The translations under genes and the position numbers were made by a program. Below the pieces are notes generated by a model, which worked only from the letters and a program-made list of their open reading frames with translations, searched no databases and was not told where the DNA came from. A stretch of DNA of 51,193 nt from Phoronis australis (Eukaryota > Phoronida > Phoronidae), in the NCBI GenBank assembly GCA_002633005.1, contig NMRA01000011.1, positions 1,928,477 to 1,979,669 on the forward strand. The letters run 5' to 3'. Position 1 is the stretch's first letter. The number at the start of each line of letters is the position of its first letter. Positions 11,794 to 23,127 of this stretch are shown here, piece after piece.

Positions 11794-12177
11794 GTAATAT
11801 GAGCAATATTTGAAAATGCACTGTTCCTACTTCAGGCAAATTGAATTTCTGTCTGTCACATGTGGAATCCAACAATTCTTTGCTCTCATTACTCTGGGGA
11901 GTGCCAACATGAACAGCCCGCTATTTATGCGCAGGCCCAATAGGCCGGTCCGATTGTACGAAACAACTGATTTGAAACTCATGAGAGCTCTTTTATATAT
12001 ATATTGTCATTAGGCTCTTGCAAGGGAAGTTGCACTAGTCTGCATCCATTTAGGCCAAATTCGTGTGCTATTGGTGTTCGGCATTATCAACTAAGTTTCC
12101 CGCAAATAGCGTCCATGGCCAGCACTGCTACCGTTGGTGTGGTTACTTGTCTTCACAAAGGATCAGGGATTTTCCAG

Positions 12178-12273
12178 AGCTGGTCGGAAAATCTCACGGT
12201 TACTTCTGCCCCAGTACAGCAGGAATCACTGTTATTCCACAGCAAATGCCCGATGCACAAGTTGCTGTAGTCG
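12178..12273 (+). CDS. Exon B, copy 1 (96 nt, phase 1-1)
   Basis: GGGATTTTCCAG precedes and GTAAACC follows. In phase 1-1 it reads LVGKSHGYFCPSTAG, then ITVIPQQMPDAQVAVV. Copy 3 (18137-18232) is also open, while copy 2 has lost one base. No domain is recognised. In the same frame an open stretch continues upstream (HCYRWCGYL), so a longer exon with an earlier acceptor is possible. Confidence 0.4.
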
Positions 12274-12921
12274 GTAAACCTACCCTATGAAATAGGGTAA
12301 TTCGCAAAGTGAAAAGTGTAGAATCAAGTGTCATACACATCGCACTCAAATTGCTCGTCCGAACTTAACCTGCACACGTCGAAACTGCAATCGTGTGAAC
12401 AAACTTATCTAGAAAATTATACAGTGGATACAGACAGCAGGCTCGGAAATCAAGCCGTTCGAGATAACCTATTCACTCGAATATTCGGCCTTTTTGCTTG
12501 CCCTTACGCCACTTGAATTTTAACATACCGATGAACTCATGAACTAAAGCATTACCCGAGCTCATTGGCTGGCATTGGTGTTACTACATGACGTCATTAT
12601 ATCAAAAACTGAGCCTTTACCTGCCTCTTAAAAGCAGAGCTGAAGATCCACTTTTCACTACTTGGCCAATTAGATAGAAACATATTTAAAGCCAGTTGTT
12701 GGTGGAACAATGCTCTTGTTACGGTGAAGCCAAGTTAGTTAAAGTATTTTTGTAATATCTAAAATGTCTTCAAACCCCTACTTTCGACATTTCAAGCTGC
12801 AACTCTGTACACGTGTCAAAGAAAATCAATTATTTTGGTGTAATAATAATTACAAATGTCGAGAAAGTGGTGCTAACCCATTACATTTTCTACAGCTTGA
12901 ATACCAAGGACGTAATGAATG

Positions 12922-14309
12922 TAGTAGTGGGTAAAACTTGGGGACTTTCTCCCAAGAATTCTCTCTGGATCTACATTGGTGTTATCTCGCCGATGTTAGC
13001 TTACGCGGCATCAATATGGATAACATCTCTTGAGCAGAGCACTGTTACAATGACATTGACACAAATACAGCGTTAAGCTTGCTCGTTTGTTACTTCTGCT
13101 TTTCCAGGGACACCTACAACTGCAATGGAAATGCTTATTGGTTTGCCACCCCTGCATATTTACCTCAGCGGTGAAGCTGTGCTTAAAGCTTACCGTATGA
13201 AGTGTAATGGGCAGTGGAGTAATGTGCGAGTCACCGACACTGTTGCTCATCAGAGCCATGTTAATGTTTGCAACAGGTTAATGTCAGAACCTGGGACACT
13301 TTTGGCAATGCCAAGTGGTGTTTTAGTGACGACCCTAAATCACAGACACAATTTCTATTTCTATACAGAAATTGGAGATGGTCACGAAACCATTGATTAC
13401 AATGACCAAAAGTCCGTTTGTTAAACTAATGGCTCTAAACCTGACAACGGACAGTCAGGATCAGGAATTTACTTTCCAGACTTTGCAGGTGACGACAAAG
13501 AAAGCTGGACCTCACTGGGTAACACCATTACAGTATTTCAGGCGGAAATTGTCGCCATTCATCAGGCTGCTCAACTGGCAAGGAAGCATGAAGCAATCCT
13601 TGGTAACAAGGAACTCTTCATACTCTCAGACAGCCAAGCAGCTATTAAAGCTCTAACTAAGCCCAAGATCAACTCCCATTGTGTCCTGGCCTGTGTAAAC
13701 GAGCTCAACCACTTACCAGCTAGTAGAACTGTTCATGTGAACTGGGTTAAAGACCATGTTGGCATTGATGGTAACGAAGCTGCTGACAAACTTGCAAAAC
13801 AAGGAGCAAGTACACCCTGTTTTGTACCAGAACCTTGCATACCAATTGCCTATAGGTGCTGCAGAGCAAAGGCAAGGTACTGGGTGTTTACATTGTCCGT
13901 GGATGCATTGAGAAAGCTCTCTGCCTGCAGACAAACCAAACAAATTTTTCCAAGTCCAATTGAACCAAAAGTTTCAAAGAAACTGCTATGCTTAGATAGG
14001 CGTGCTATAAGGCAGCTGATCCAGGTTATTACTGGACACTGCAACCTATCTCGGCACCGTAACATCACAGGCCATATGGCATGTTCACTGTGTCCCAAAT
14101 GTGGATTGGAGGTCAAGACTCCTCAATATCTGGTGGAGATTTGCCCTGCCTACAATGGACACCGTAATCTACTACTTGATGGACACATATCCTGCCTGGT
14201 TGACATTGTTAGTTCACACAGGTTTAACAGTCTTTCTGCATTTATGAAACAAACAGGCAGACTGGAGGATTTCACCCACGAGGAATCCGGTGATGTCGTG
14301 TCCCCTTGA
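12922..14309 (+). pseudogene. RT C-terminus and RNase H, inactive, copy 1
   Basis: The RNase H part is open from 13425 to the stop at 14307-14309. FQAEIVAI holds the catalytic Glu, LSDSQAAI the second Asp, and GNEAADKLAKQGAS the last Asp. The first catalytic Asp, normally in TDGS, is Asn (TNGSK), and a TAA lies just before it. At the C-terminus CSLCPKCGLEVKTPQYLVEI has Tyr where a CCHC-type motif would normally have His. RT is separated from RNase H by frameshifts near 13080 and 13370. The element is dead. Confidence 0.8.
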
Positions 14310-14405
14310 GTCATAATCAGGTGACTCATGTAATGGGCCCGGCCTTGTGGCCTAAACACGCCTGATGTACCGAAAAAGCCATTACGCCGCCTGTACCTTT
14401 TTTTT
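12922..14405 (+). mobile_element. 5'-truncated non-LTR retrotransposon, copy 1
   Basis: The segment starts in the thumb of a reverse transcriptase (GKTWGLSPKNSLWIYIGV, then PMLAYAASIW), continues through TPTTAMEMLIGLPPLH, an RNase H domain and a C-terminal Cys-rich motif, and ends in a T-rich 3' tail. Domain order (RT, RNase H, CCHC-like tail) fits the I/Jockey superfamily. The left flank and the right flank (14406 on) are diverged paralogues of one sequence and not a short target-site duplication, so the present borders reflect later rearrangement. Confidence 0.8.
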
Positions 14406-14707
14406 ACTTTCGACAATTCAAGCTGCAACTCTGTACACGTGTCAGAGAAAATTAATTATGTTGGTCTTATAACAATCACCACTGTTAAGAAAGAAGTGCT
14501 TACGAAGACATTTCACTTCATTAGGTTGAATACCAAGGACGTGCTGAATAGGCATTATAAATGTTGCTAAGGGAGGGTCAAAGGTAACCAGTGTAAGGGT
14601 GAAATGCCCCACATTACACAACGGGAATCAATAAGGTCTCTCGTTTCGCCCTTGCTAGCCTTGTAACACTATGCAGTTCACCTGATTTGTCGAATTTCAA
14701 ATTTCAG

Positions 14708-14770
14708 AAACGGAAAGTCACCGAGGTGCAACATCTCTGGTACCCGAAGAACGCAGAGGAAGTAGAATTG
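14708..14770 (+). CDS. Exon A, copy 2 (63 nt, phase 1-1)
   Basis: Same acceptor as copy 1, with donor GTACTATG in place of GTAATATG, a weaker site. It reads TESHRGATSLVPEERRGSRI, two changes from copy 1 and identical to copy 3. Confidence 0.4.
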
Positions 14771-15160
14771 GTACTATGAGCAATATTTGAAAATGAACTG
14801 TTCCTACTTCAGGAATATTGAATTTCTGTCTGTCAAATGTGGAATCCAACGATTCTTTGCTCTCATTAGTCTGGGGAGTGCCAACATAAAAAGCCCCCTA
14901 TTAATGCGCAGGCCCAATAGGCCGGTCCGATTGTACGAAACAACTGATTTGACACTCATGAGAGCCTTTTTATAAATGTATAGTCATTAGGCTCTTGCAA
15001 GGGAAGTTGCACTAGTCTGCTTCCATTTAGGCCATATTCGTGTGCTATTGGTGCTTGGCATTATCAACTTGCAATCAAGTTGCCGCATATAGCGTCCATG
15101 GCCAACACTGCTACCGTTGGTGTGATTACTTGTCTTCACAAAGGATCAGGGATTTTCCAG

Positions 15161-15255
15161 AGCTGGTCGGAAAATCTCACGGTTACTTCTGCTCCAGTAC
15201 AGCGGGATTCACTGTTATTCCACAGCAAATGCCGCTGCACAAATTGCTGTAGTCG
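15161..15255 (+). pseudogene. Exon B, copy 2, one-base deletion
   Basis: Splice sites are as in copies 1 and 3, but ATGCCG replaces ATGCCC(G), shortening the exon to 95 nt. The phase 1 frame then reaches TAG before the donor. If spliced in, it would end the protein; if skipped, the frame is kept because the flanking exons are symmetric. Confidence 0.5.
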
Positions 15256-15904
15256 GTAAACCAACCCTATGAAATAGTGCTGGTAATTCGCACAGTGAAA
15301 AGTGTAGAATCAAGTTTCATACACATCGCACTCAAATTGCTCGTCCAAACTTAACCTGCACACGTCGAAACTGCAATCGTGTGAACAAACTTATCTAGTA
15401 AATTGTACAGTGGATACAGGCAGGCCCGGAAATCAAGCCGTTCGAGATAACCTATTCACTCGAATATTCGGCCTTTTGCATGCCCTTACGCCACTTGAAT
15501 TTTAATATACCGATGAACTCATGAACTAAACCATTGCCCAAGCTCATTGGCTGGCATTGGTGTTACTACATGACGTCATTGTATCAAAAACTGAGTCAAT
15601 ACCAGGCTCTTAAAAGCAGAGCTGAAGGTCCACTTTTCACTACTTGACCATTTAGATAGCAAGATATTTAAAACCAATTGTTGGTGGAGCAATGCTCTTG
15701 TTACGGTGAAGCCAAGTTAGTTAAAGTATTTTTGTAATATCTAAAATGTCTTCAAACCCCTACTTTCGACATTTCAAACTGCAACTCTGTACACGTGTCA
15801 GAGAAAATCAATTATTTTGGTGTAATAATAATTACAAATGTCGAGAAAGTAGTGCTAACAATTACATTTTCTACAGCTTGAATACCAAGGACGTAATGAA
15901 TGCA

Positions 15905-17283
15905 CTAGTGGGTAAAACTTGGGGACTTTCTCCCAAGAATTCTCTCTGGATCTACATTGGTGTTATAGGACCGATGTTAGCTTACGCGGCATCAATATGG
16001 ATAACATCTCTTTGAGCAGAGCACTGTTACAACGAAACTGACACAAATACAGCGTTTAGTTTGCTCGTTTGTTACTTCTGCTTTTCCAGGGACACCTACA
16101 ACTGCAATGGAAATGCTTATTGGTTTGCCACCCCTGCATATTTACCTCAGCGGTGAAGCTGTGCTTAAAGCTTACCGTATGAAGTGTAATGGGCAGTGGA
16201 GTAATGTGCGAATCACCGACACTGTTGCTCATCAGAGCCATGTTAATGTTTGCAACAGGTTAATGTCAGAACCTGGACCACTTTTGGCAATGCCAAGTGG
16301 TGTTTTAGTGACGACCCTAAATCACAGACACAATTTCTATACAGAAATTGGAGATGGTCACGAAACCATTGATTACAATGAACAACAGTCCTTTTGTTAA
16401 ACTAATGGCTCTAAACTTGACAACGGACAGTCAGGGTCAGGAATTTACTTTCCAGACTTTGCAGGTGACGACAAAGAAAGCTGGACCTCATTGGGTAACA
16501 CCATTACAGTATTTCAGGCGGAAATTGTCGCCATTCACCAGGCTGCTCAACTGGCAAGGAAGCATGAAGCAGTCCTTGGAAACAAGGAACTCTTCATACT
16601 CTCAGACAGCCAAGCAGCTATTAAAGCTCTAACTAAGCCCAAGATCAACTCCCATTGTGTCCTGGCGTGTAAACGAGCTCAACCACTTATCAGCTAGTAG
16701 AACTGTTCATGTGAACTGGGTTAAAGCCCATGTTGGCATTGATGGTAACGAAGCTGCTGACAAACTTGCAAAACAAGGAGCAAGTACACCCTGTTTTGTA
16801 CCAGAACCTTGCATACCAGTTGCCTATAGGTGCTGCAGAGCAAAGGTAAGGAACTGGTTGTTTACATTGTCCGTGGATGCATTGAGAAAGCTCTCTGCCT
16901 GCAGACAAACCAAACAACTTTTTCCAAGTCCAATTGAACCAAAAGGTTCAAAGAAACTGCTATGCTTAGATAGGCGTGCTATAAGGCAGCTGATCCAGGT
17001 TATTACTGGACACTGCAACCTATCTCGGCACCGTAACATCACAGGCCATATGGCATGTTCACTGTGTCCCAAATGTTGATTGGAGGTCAAGACTCCTCAA
17101 TATCTGGTGGAGATTTGCCCTGCCTACAACGGACACCGTAATCTAATACTTGATGGACACATAACCTGCCTGGTTAACACTGTTAATTCACACAGGTTTA
17201 ATAGTCTTTCTGCCTTTATGAAACAAACAGGCAGACTGGAAGATTTCACCCACGAGGAATCCGGTGATGTCGTGTCCCCTTGA
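15905..17283 (+). pseudogene. RT C-terminus and RNase H, inactive, copy 2
   Basis: It shares the TAA before TNGSK and the Asp to Asn change with copy 1. It has extra lesions: a frameshift near 16668 (GGCGTG for GGCCTGTG) and TGA in place of GGA in the C-terminal Cys motif (CPKC followed by stop, 17077-17079). The shared lesions show that inactivation came before duplication. Confidence 0.8.
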
Positions 17284-17380
17284 GTCATAATCAGGTGACT
17301 CATGTAATGGGCCCGGCCTTGTGGCCTAAACACGCCTGATGTACCGAAACAGGCATTACGCCGCCTGTACCTTTTTTTTT
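15905..17380 (+). mobile_element. 5'-truncated non-LTR retrotransposon, copy 2
   Basis: About 95% identical to 12922-14405 and with the same truncation point and 3' end. It was copied with the host unit rather than inserted afresh. Confidence 0.8.
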
Positions 17381-17682
17381 ACTTTCGACATTTCAAGCTG
17401 CAACTCTGTACACGTGTCAGAGAAAATTAATTATGTTGGTCTTATAACAATCACCACTGTTAAGAAAGAAAGGCTTACGAAGATATTTCACTTCATTAGG
17501 TTGAATACCAAGGACGTGCTGAATAGGCATTATAAATGTTGCTAAGGGAGGGTCAAAGGTAACCAGTGTAAGTGTGAAATGCCCCACATTACACAACGGG
17601 AATCAATAAGGTCTCTCGTTTCGCCCTTGCTAGCCTTGTAACACTATGCAGTTCAGCTGATTTGTTGAATTTCAAATTTCAG

Positions 17683-17745
17683 AAACGGAAAGTCACCGAG
17701 GTGCTACATCTCTGGTACCCGAAGAACGCAGAGGAAGTAGAATTG
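17683..17745 (+). CDS. Exon A, copy 3 (63 nt, phase 1-1)
   Basis: Acceptor TTCAAATTTCAG and donor GTAATATG. Reads TESHRGATSLVPEERRGSRI, open in phase 1-1. Confidence 0.45.
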
Positions 17746-18136
17746 GTAATATGAGCAATATTTGAAAATGAACTGTTCCTACTTCAGGAAAATTGAATTT
17801 CTGTCTTTCAAATGTAGAATCCAACGATTCTTTGCTCTCATTACTCTGGGGAGTGCCAACATAAAAAGCCCCCTATTAATGCGCAGGCCCAATAGGCCGG
17901 TCCGATTGTACGAAACAACTGATTTGAAACTCATGAGAGCCTTTTTATAAACGTATAGTCATTAGGCTCTTGCAAGGGAAGTTGCACTAGTCTGCATCCA
18001 TTTAGGCCATATTCGTGTGCTATTGGTGCTTGGCATTATCAACTTGCAATCAAGTTGCCCGCATATAGCGTCCATGGCCAACACTGCTACCGTTGGTGTA
18101 GTTACTTGTCTTCACAAAGGATCAGGGATTTTCCAG

Positions 18137-18232
18137 AGCTGGTCGGAAAATCTCACGGTTACTTCTGCTCCAGTACAGCGGGGTTCACTGTTATTCCACA
18201 GCAAATGCCCGCTGCACAAGTTGCTGTAGTCG
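18137..18232 (+). CDS. Exon B, copy 3 (96 nt, phase 1-1)
   Basis: Same splice sites as copy 1. It reads LVGKSHGYFCSSTAG, then FTVIPQQMPAAQVAVV. Four residues differ from copy 1 with the frame and the Cys kept. Confidence 0.4.
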
Positions 18233-19058
18233 GTAAACCTACCCTATGAAATAGTGCTGGTAATTCGCACAGTGAAAAGTGTAGAATCAAGTGTCATACA
18301 CATCGCACTCAAATTGCTCGTCCAAACTTAACCTGCACACGTCGAAACTGCAATCGTGTGAAAAAACTTATCTAGTAAAATATACAGTGGATACAGCAGG
18401 CCCGGAAATCAAGCCGTTCGAGATAACGTATTCACTCGAAGATTCGACCTTTTTGCTTGCCCTTACGCCACTTGAATTTTAACATACCGATGAACTCATG
18501 AACTAAAGCATTACCCGAGCTGATTGGCCGGCATTGGTGTTACTACATGACGTCATGAGATCAAAAAATGAGCCAATACCAGGCTCTTAAAAGCAGAGCT
18601 GAAGGTCCACTTTTCACTACTTGGCCAATTAGATAGAAACATATTTAAAATCAATTGTTGGTGGAGCAATGCTCTTGTTACGGTGAAGCCAAGTTATAAT
18701 TTTAGTTAAAATATTTTGTAATATCTAAAATGTCATCAAACCCCTACTTTCGACATTTCAAGCTGCAACTCTGTACACGTGTCAGAGAAAATCAATTATT
18801 TCGGTGTAATAATAAGAACCACTGTCGAGAAAGTAGTGCTAACATTTACCTTTTCCACTTTATTACCTTGAATACCAAGGACGTAATGAATGCACGTAGG
18901 CATTATAAATGTTGTCTGAGTGCTAATGAAACGTCAGCGGTAATCATTGTAAGCAAGAAATGTCCCATGTTACACACGGGGAAACAGTAAAAATCTCTCT
19001 TCTCAGGTACGCCCTTGCTAACCATGTAGTACTATGCAGTTAAGTTGAAACTTCTCAG

Positions 19059-19135
19059 GCTGTAACTGTTTGCGATTGTCGGCGAAATACGTGACACCAG
19101 TTCAAATGCACAGATCTGCCCAACTGTCAGTGAAG
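19059..19135 (+). CDS. 77-nt exon-like segment, phase 1-0, copy 1
   Basis: Between AAACTTCTCAG and GTAGCAAA. The frame entered with two nucleotides is open (CNCLRLSAKYVTPVQMHRSA, then QLSVK) and ends in phase 0, so it would break the phase 1 chain. The copy at 22737-22813 is also open. In a different frame a Ser/Thr-rich run continues past the donor to a GTAAGC at about 19204. Real use is uncertain. Confidence 0.25.
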
Positions 19136-19361
19136 GTAGCAAAACTATGCAATCAAGTTCGAGTAGCGAAATTCTCACTACTTTGATGACAACTTCTAGC
19201 AGTGGTAAGCGACGCCGCTTTGCGACTGTCACAACCTTTCATAGATCAGGCTTCAATATCCTTCCGAGATTTATGCCTGGAGTTTGTGCTTCTCCTGTCA
19301 CTAATTTACTAACCTTGTAATACGATGCAGTTCAGCTGATTTTTCGAATTTTATGTTTCAG

Positions 19362-19430
19362 GAACTGAAATCATCCGAGGTCTTACGTTTATAGAAAATC
19401 AAGCCAAAAAACAAAGACGAAGACTAACCG
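19362..19430 (+). CDS. 69-nt phase 1-1 exon, exon A relative
   Basis: Between TTATGTTTCAG and GTAACATAAG. It reads TEIIRGLTFIENQAKKQRRR, then LT. It shares TE-x-x-R at the start and basic residues at the end with exon A, and the same leader sequence upstream. Its closest copy is 23059-23127. Confidence 0.45.
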
Positions 19431-19667
19431 GTAACATAAGCAGTATTTATTAGCGTGCTCTTTCTACACCAAACTTCAGAAGAACATTGCATGCGGATTA
19501 TTGATGTTGCATTATTTAGGTTTAAAGATACACGAAAAATTCTACGTTACACAAACTCTTAGCCTGTCACGCACGCTGATAAATGAACACATAGAACCCC
19601 TCAGTTTGTCTTAGTGACTAACGTTAGCGTCTGATTATTCCTAATTTTGTCTAATTTGCTCTTCCAG

Positions 19668-19703
19668 TCTTCTGCTTGGGATGCTGCAAAGCGTTCTTTC
19701 TAT
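19668..19703 (+). pseudogene. 36-nt micro-exon with lost donor
   Basis: The acceptor TTGCTCTTCCAG and the 36-nt body match the exon at 23372-23407, but the donor GTGAG is GGGAG here. It reads FCLGCCKAFF. Probably no longer spliced at this site. Confidence 0.35.
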
Positions 19704-19775
19704 GGGAGTTTTTTTGTTCTTGCTAACCATGTAATACTATGCACTTAAGTAGATTTATCGAATTTCAAATTTCAG

Positions 19776-19844
19776 AAACGGAAACTCTCCGAAACGCTGC
19801 GTCACTGGAAAATGAACCTGAAGAAAACACACGAAGTACGATCA
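19776..19844 (+). CDS. 69-nt phase 1-1 exon, exon A relative
   Basis: Between CAAATTTCAG and GTAACATG. It reads TETLRNAASLENEPEENTRS, then TI. The leader and the following intron start (GAGCAGTATTTGAAAATGCA) match exon A units, so this is another, more diverged tandem unit. Confidence 0.45.
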
Positions 19845-20699
19845 GTAACATGAGCAGTATTTGAAAATGCACTGTTCCTACACTAAAGTTCAGGACAGTA
19901 CATTAAAAAAGGCTTATTGATGTTGCATTATCTAAGTTTAAATTGTCATGGCAAAAGTAAAATGTTTAAGGCAGTTCGGTGCTTGAACAGCTGACTTTCG
20001 AAATATTGAAATGTACTATCCCGCGAGACGGCAACCAGATCTTTGGCGGACATGGGTGCAGCGCCACTTACAGATCCCTTGTAATGGGGCGAGAGGTTTC
20101 AACCTACTGGTGTAATAGCGTTTTAATACCTTCCCTACTACCACAATTCTGGCAAATTCCCGTTGCTGTAGGGAGGGGTGTGTTAATGGCTAGAAAAATG
20201 CACTATCCATAAATGATTCCACCCCTGCGTAGTCAGTGCTGCGATTGATTAAGCAGGGGTCTTTTCGATTCCAGCCGATGTGATAAAAGTAGAATAGATT
20301 AGTAGACTCAGTTTCCTCCCACTTCTTTTTGCTTATATGTACACGTATGTCCATTTCACCAAGCGGTGAAAAACCCTCAAGTTTAAGAGCTGAGTATAGG
20401 CTAAAGTTTCTCGCGGCTTTAAGGTCTACACAATTCCTTGCACGAGTGCAGAAGACCGACCGCTGCAAACTGAGCTGTGAGTCTCACAAGAAATTAATTC
20501 ACATCATTGTTATCCGTCAAAGGGGCAAAATGCTCCCTAGTAGCACGCACAAATACAATGAGCCAAGACGAGAGATTTATTGTTGACAGGTAACATAATA
20601 ATTAATGTTTGTTGGCTATTGGAGGTTATTGTCTAAGTAGTTAGCTCACCTCACCCTTAAAATCTGAGGATTTGCTCTCCCTACATGTAGGTATTAAAA

Positions 20700-21359
20700 C
20701 AAGTGACATTTACTTTGCCACCTCGCGAGGCAAAGTCCTCGCGGTTCACTGTGCCATAGACGTGAGTTACGTGATAAGCTATGAACTGTTCGTTGAGCGC
20801 AGCTTTCCGTCTACGGCAACCTGCGATCGCAACTAACTGCTTTATATTGAAACGCTAAAACGAGGCCCAGATGTTGGTTTCGAATTCACCGGAAAAGGCA
20901 ACTCAAAACCGGCCGCACTGACACTCGTCCTTGCCCGACGCCTCGTTCTCATTTTCCCGTGAAGGAAAAACACCTGGTTCTGCAGCCTCCACAGCGTCGG
21001 TGAGTTTTTATCCGTTGGCTAACCGAGTCGTGGCTTCAATTCGTCATTCTTGAGCCGACGAACGTGTTTCTTTCTCGAAATCAAATGGCCTACTACTCGT
21101 TGGTATTCGTACTTCGCCTGCGTTAATGACTGCTAGGCTGTGTGTTCGAGAGAAATCGAATAAAACGATGGAAATGTTGAAATTCAAATGAAGCGAATGC
21201 ACGGCCTCGGCATTTTACACGCACCCGTTTGCCGCCGCGTACGAGTACTCCGTGTGCAGCGGTCGCGTCCATTAACAAACTTCGAAACCGCGACGACTAG
21301 GCAGTGCGAGTGCGAGTTCGTTACTTATTCTTTCCATTAAAAGTACTTTTATATTAGAG
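20700..21359 (+). promoter_or_regulatory. CpG-rich segment ending at a consensus donor
   Basis: CpG is clearly more frequent here than around it, and the segment ends at ATTAGAG|GTAAGTGG. That is the arrangement of a promoter with a non-coding first exon. No TATA box or conserved initiator was identified, so both promoter and direction are guesses from composition and one splice site. Confidence 0.25.
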
Positions 21360-22709
21360 GTAAGTGGCAAAGATCCCAAACTTCCTTCCAGTCCTTAATG
21401 CAGTGCCACAGATCAGATATAGGCCCACTCCTTGTCCATTTTTGCACAAAGCTAACCGAGGCCCGTGCTCGTTTTATTCATTAATTTCGGAGTTTGTTAC
21501 GTGAGTCCTGGTTGTGTGGATTTCTTTACCACGGGCTGCTGAACATTTACCGCGAAGCAGAATCTTCACTACAGGGGTTGAAATCTTAAACCCTCCCCTC
21601 ATCTTCCACACATTACAAAATCCTATCGCGTACACAAAATATATTTTGCTTGTTATTTGTGTGTGAGAATTGGCGATGCGAAGGTGTGAATATGGTTCAT
21701 TTTTCATGCCAAGGGTTGTTGTGCTGGGAATTTTGTTGTGGTTGCAGGGCTCGATGCCACAATATTCGCCAGGTCGCATTTGGCGGCGTACATGTAGCCA
21801 AAATTCAAGGTCGAATTTTCAATATCCAGCTCTCATTCACAAATGCTAGGTCACAAATTTCCCGCCATTTTTACCCGCCAAAATTGATTTTTTACATCAT
21901 CGAGATAACGTTTATATTCCTATATGTTCTTATCTGAGGCGCTAAATACTCACAAACTTTACGTCGCAAAATTGGGTTCTTATATGCAGGTACGGCATTA
22001 CTGTTCTTAACGACCGCCATTGAAATTAACGCTGTAGAGATGCGAGGCTAGTTGCCGTTGAATCAGTTCTCTCTAACCGGCACGTGCTTTCAAGTAACTA
22101 ACTCTGAGTGCAAACTCCCTCCACTGTGTAATTCCACATTTGAAAAACATCCTGTCTAAAATCTGTGAAACGTTGCCTTGCTGAATGATGTTATCAGGTG
22201 TGCGGGAATAATTCAGTGCAAATTTCACAACAAAATGTGGGACTCGAGCTGTTTACATACTCAACAATTAGTTTTTCATGATATGAAAAGCCTCCAAATG
22301 AGATTTTGACAAAGTTTCCAAGAGGTTTGAATCTCATAAACCTGAGACGAGTGTAGAATTCTCTTTATATTGCCAGGTATCTGCCGAGAAGTATAAAAAT
22401 CTAACTCGCATACGTTGAAAATTCCAGGTCGCATTTTGTGACTTGATACGACCTGGCAAATATCTCAGCTCGCATTTCCAAATTTCAGGTCGCAAATACG
22501 ACCTGCAGCTCGTTAGGTCGAGTCGTGTGTTGTAAGGGTTATGCTTCCTGATTCTACAGCCTGCAGTAAGGCTTACCAACAACCACACCTGTTTGGTCAA
22601 GTTTCAATTATTCACAACGGAAATCAAGAAGTTCTTTCGTTTCTTGACATCGTTTACATGTATATATCTGGAAGTTGATCGCGTGAATTGCCGATTACCG
22701 TAATCAAAA
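21360..22709. other. Intergenic or intronic stretch with an AGGTCGCATTT motif
   Basis: Variants of AGGTCGCATTT recur at about 21770, 22430 and 22490, and as the inverted form ATACGACCT at about 22458 and 22496. This may be a decayed small transposon. No exon recognised. Confidence 0.3.
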
Positions 22710-22736
22710 ATCTGTGGAGCTGTTAAAGCTTCTCAG

Positions 22737-22813
22737 GCTGCAACTGTTTGCGATTGTCGGCGAAATATTTGACACCAGTCCAAATGCACAGATCTGCCCA
22801 ACTGTCAGCGAAG
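22737..22813 (+). CDS. 77-nt exon-like segment, phase 1-0, copy 2
   Basis: Between AAGCTTCTCAG and GTAACAAC. The frame is open and ends QLSAK in phase 0. A phase 0 exit would fit the phase 0 entry of the hydrophobic segment at 29271, which is a speculative link. Confidence 0.25.
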
Positions 22814-23058
22814 GTAACAACACTATGCAATCAAGTTTGAGAAGAGAAATTCTCACTAGGCCTACAGTGTACATGTACTTTGATGACAAATACTAGCAAT
22901 GGTAGGCGACGCCGCTTTGCGACTGTCATAACCTTCCATAGATCAGGCTTCACTATCCTTCCGAGATTTATGCCTGGAGTTTGTGCTTCTCCTGTCACTA
23001 ATTTACTAACCTTGCAATACGATGCAGTTCAGCCGATTTTTCGAATTTTATGTTTCAG

Positions 23059-23127
23059 GACCTGAAATCCTCCGAAGTTATACGGTTGTAGAAGATCAAC
23101 CCCAAGAACAAAGACGAAGAGTAAACG
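23059..23127 (+). CDS. 69-nt phase 1-1 exon, exon A relative
   Basis: Between TATGTTTCAG and GTAACATACAC. It reads PEILRSYTVVEDQPQEQRRR, then VN. Compared with 19362 many residues differ but no stop or frameshift has arisen. Confidence 0.45.

Larger units (their letters stand above)
11438..14405 (+). repeat. Tandem unit 1 (2.97 kb)
   Basis: The unit starts ACTTTAGACATTTTAAGCTG and is followed by a second unit at 14406 and a third at 17381, giving periods of 2968 and 2975 bp. It holds exon A (11731-11793), exon B (12178-12273), a second partial repeat of its own start at 12780, and a 5'-truncated non-LTR retrotransposon to the end. Units are about 90-95% identical by eye. Confidence 0.8.
14406..17380 (+). 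repeat. Tandem unit 2 (2.98 kb)
   Basis: Starts ACTTTCGACAATTC. Same content and order as unit 1: exon A at 14708, exon B at 15161 (frameshifted), partial repeat start at 15762, retrotransposon from 15905. Confidence 0.8.
17381..18745 (+). repeat. Tandem unit 3, without the retrotransposon
   Basis: Starts ACTTTCGACATTTCAAGC. It has exon A (17683) and exon B (18137), and the start sequence recurs at 18746. Where units 1 and 2 carry the retrotransposon, this unit instead runs on (GTAGGCATTATAAATGTTG) into the next exon-bearing segment. Confidence 0.75.
19030..19720 (+). repeat. 0.7-kb duplicate block, paired with 22710-23425
   Basis: The block with the 77-nt, 69-nt and 36-nt exon-like segments reappears in the same order 3.7 kb downstream at about 85-90% identity. 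The intervening 3 kb is different sequence. Confidence 0.7.

Noticed and set aside
12780-14545. 140-bp target-site duplication around the retrotransposon
   Set aside because: The flanks are only about 80% identical and recur elsewhere in the array without the element; they are older paralogues.
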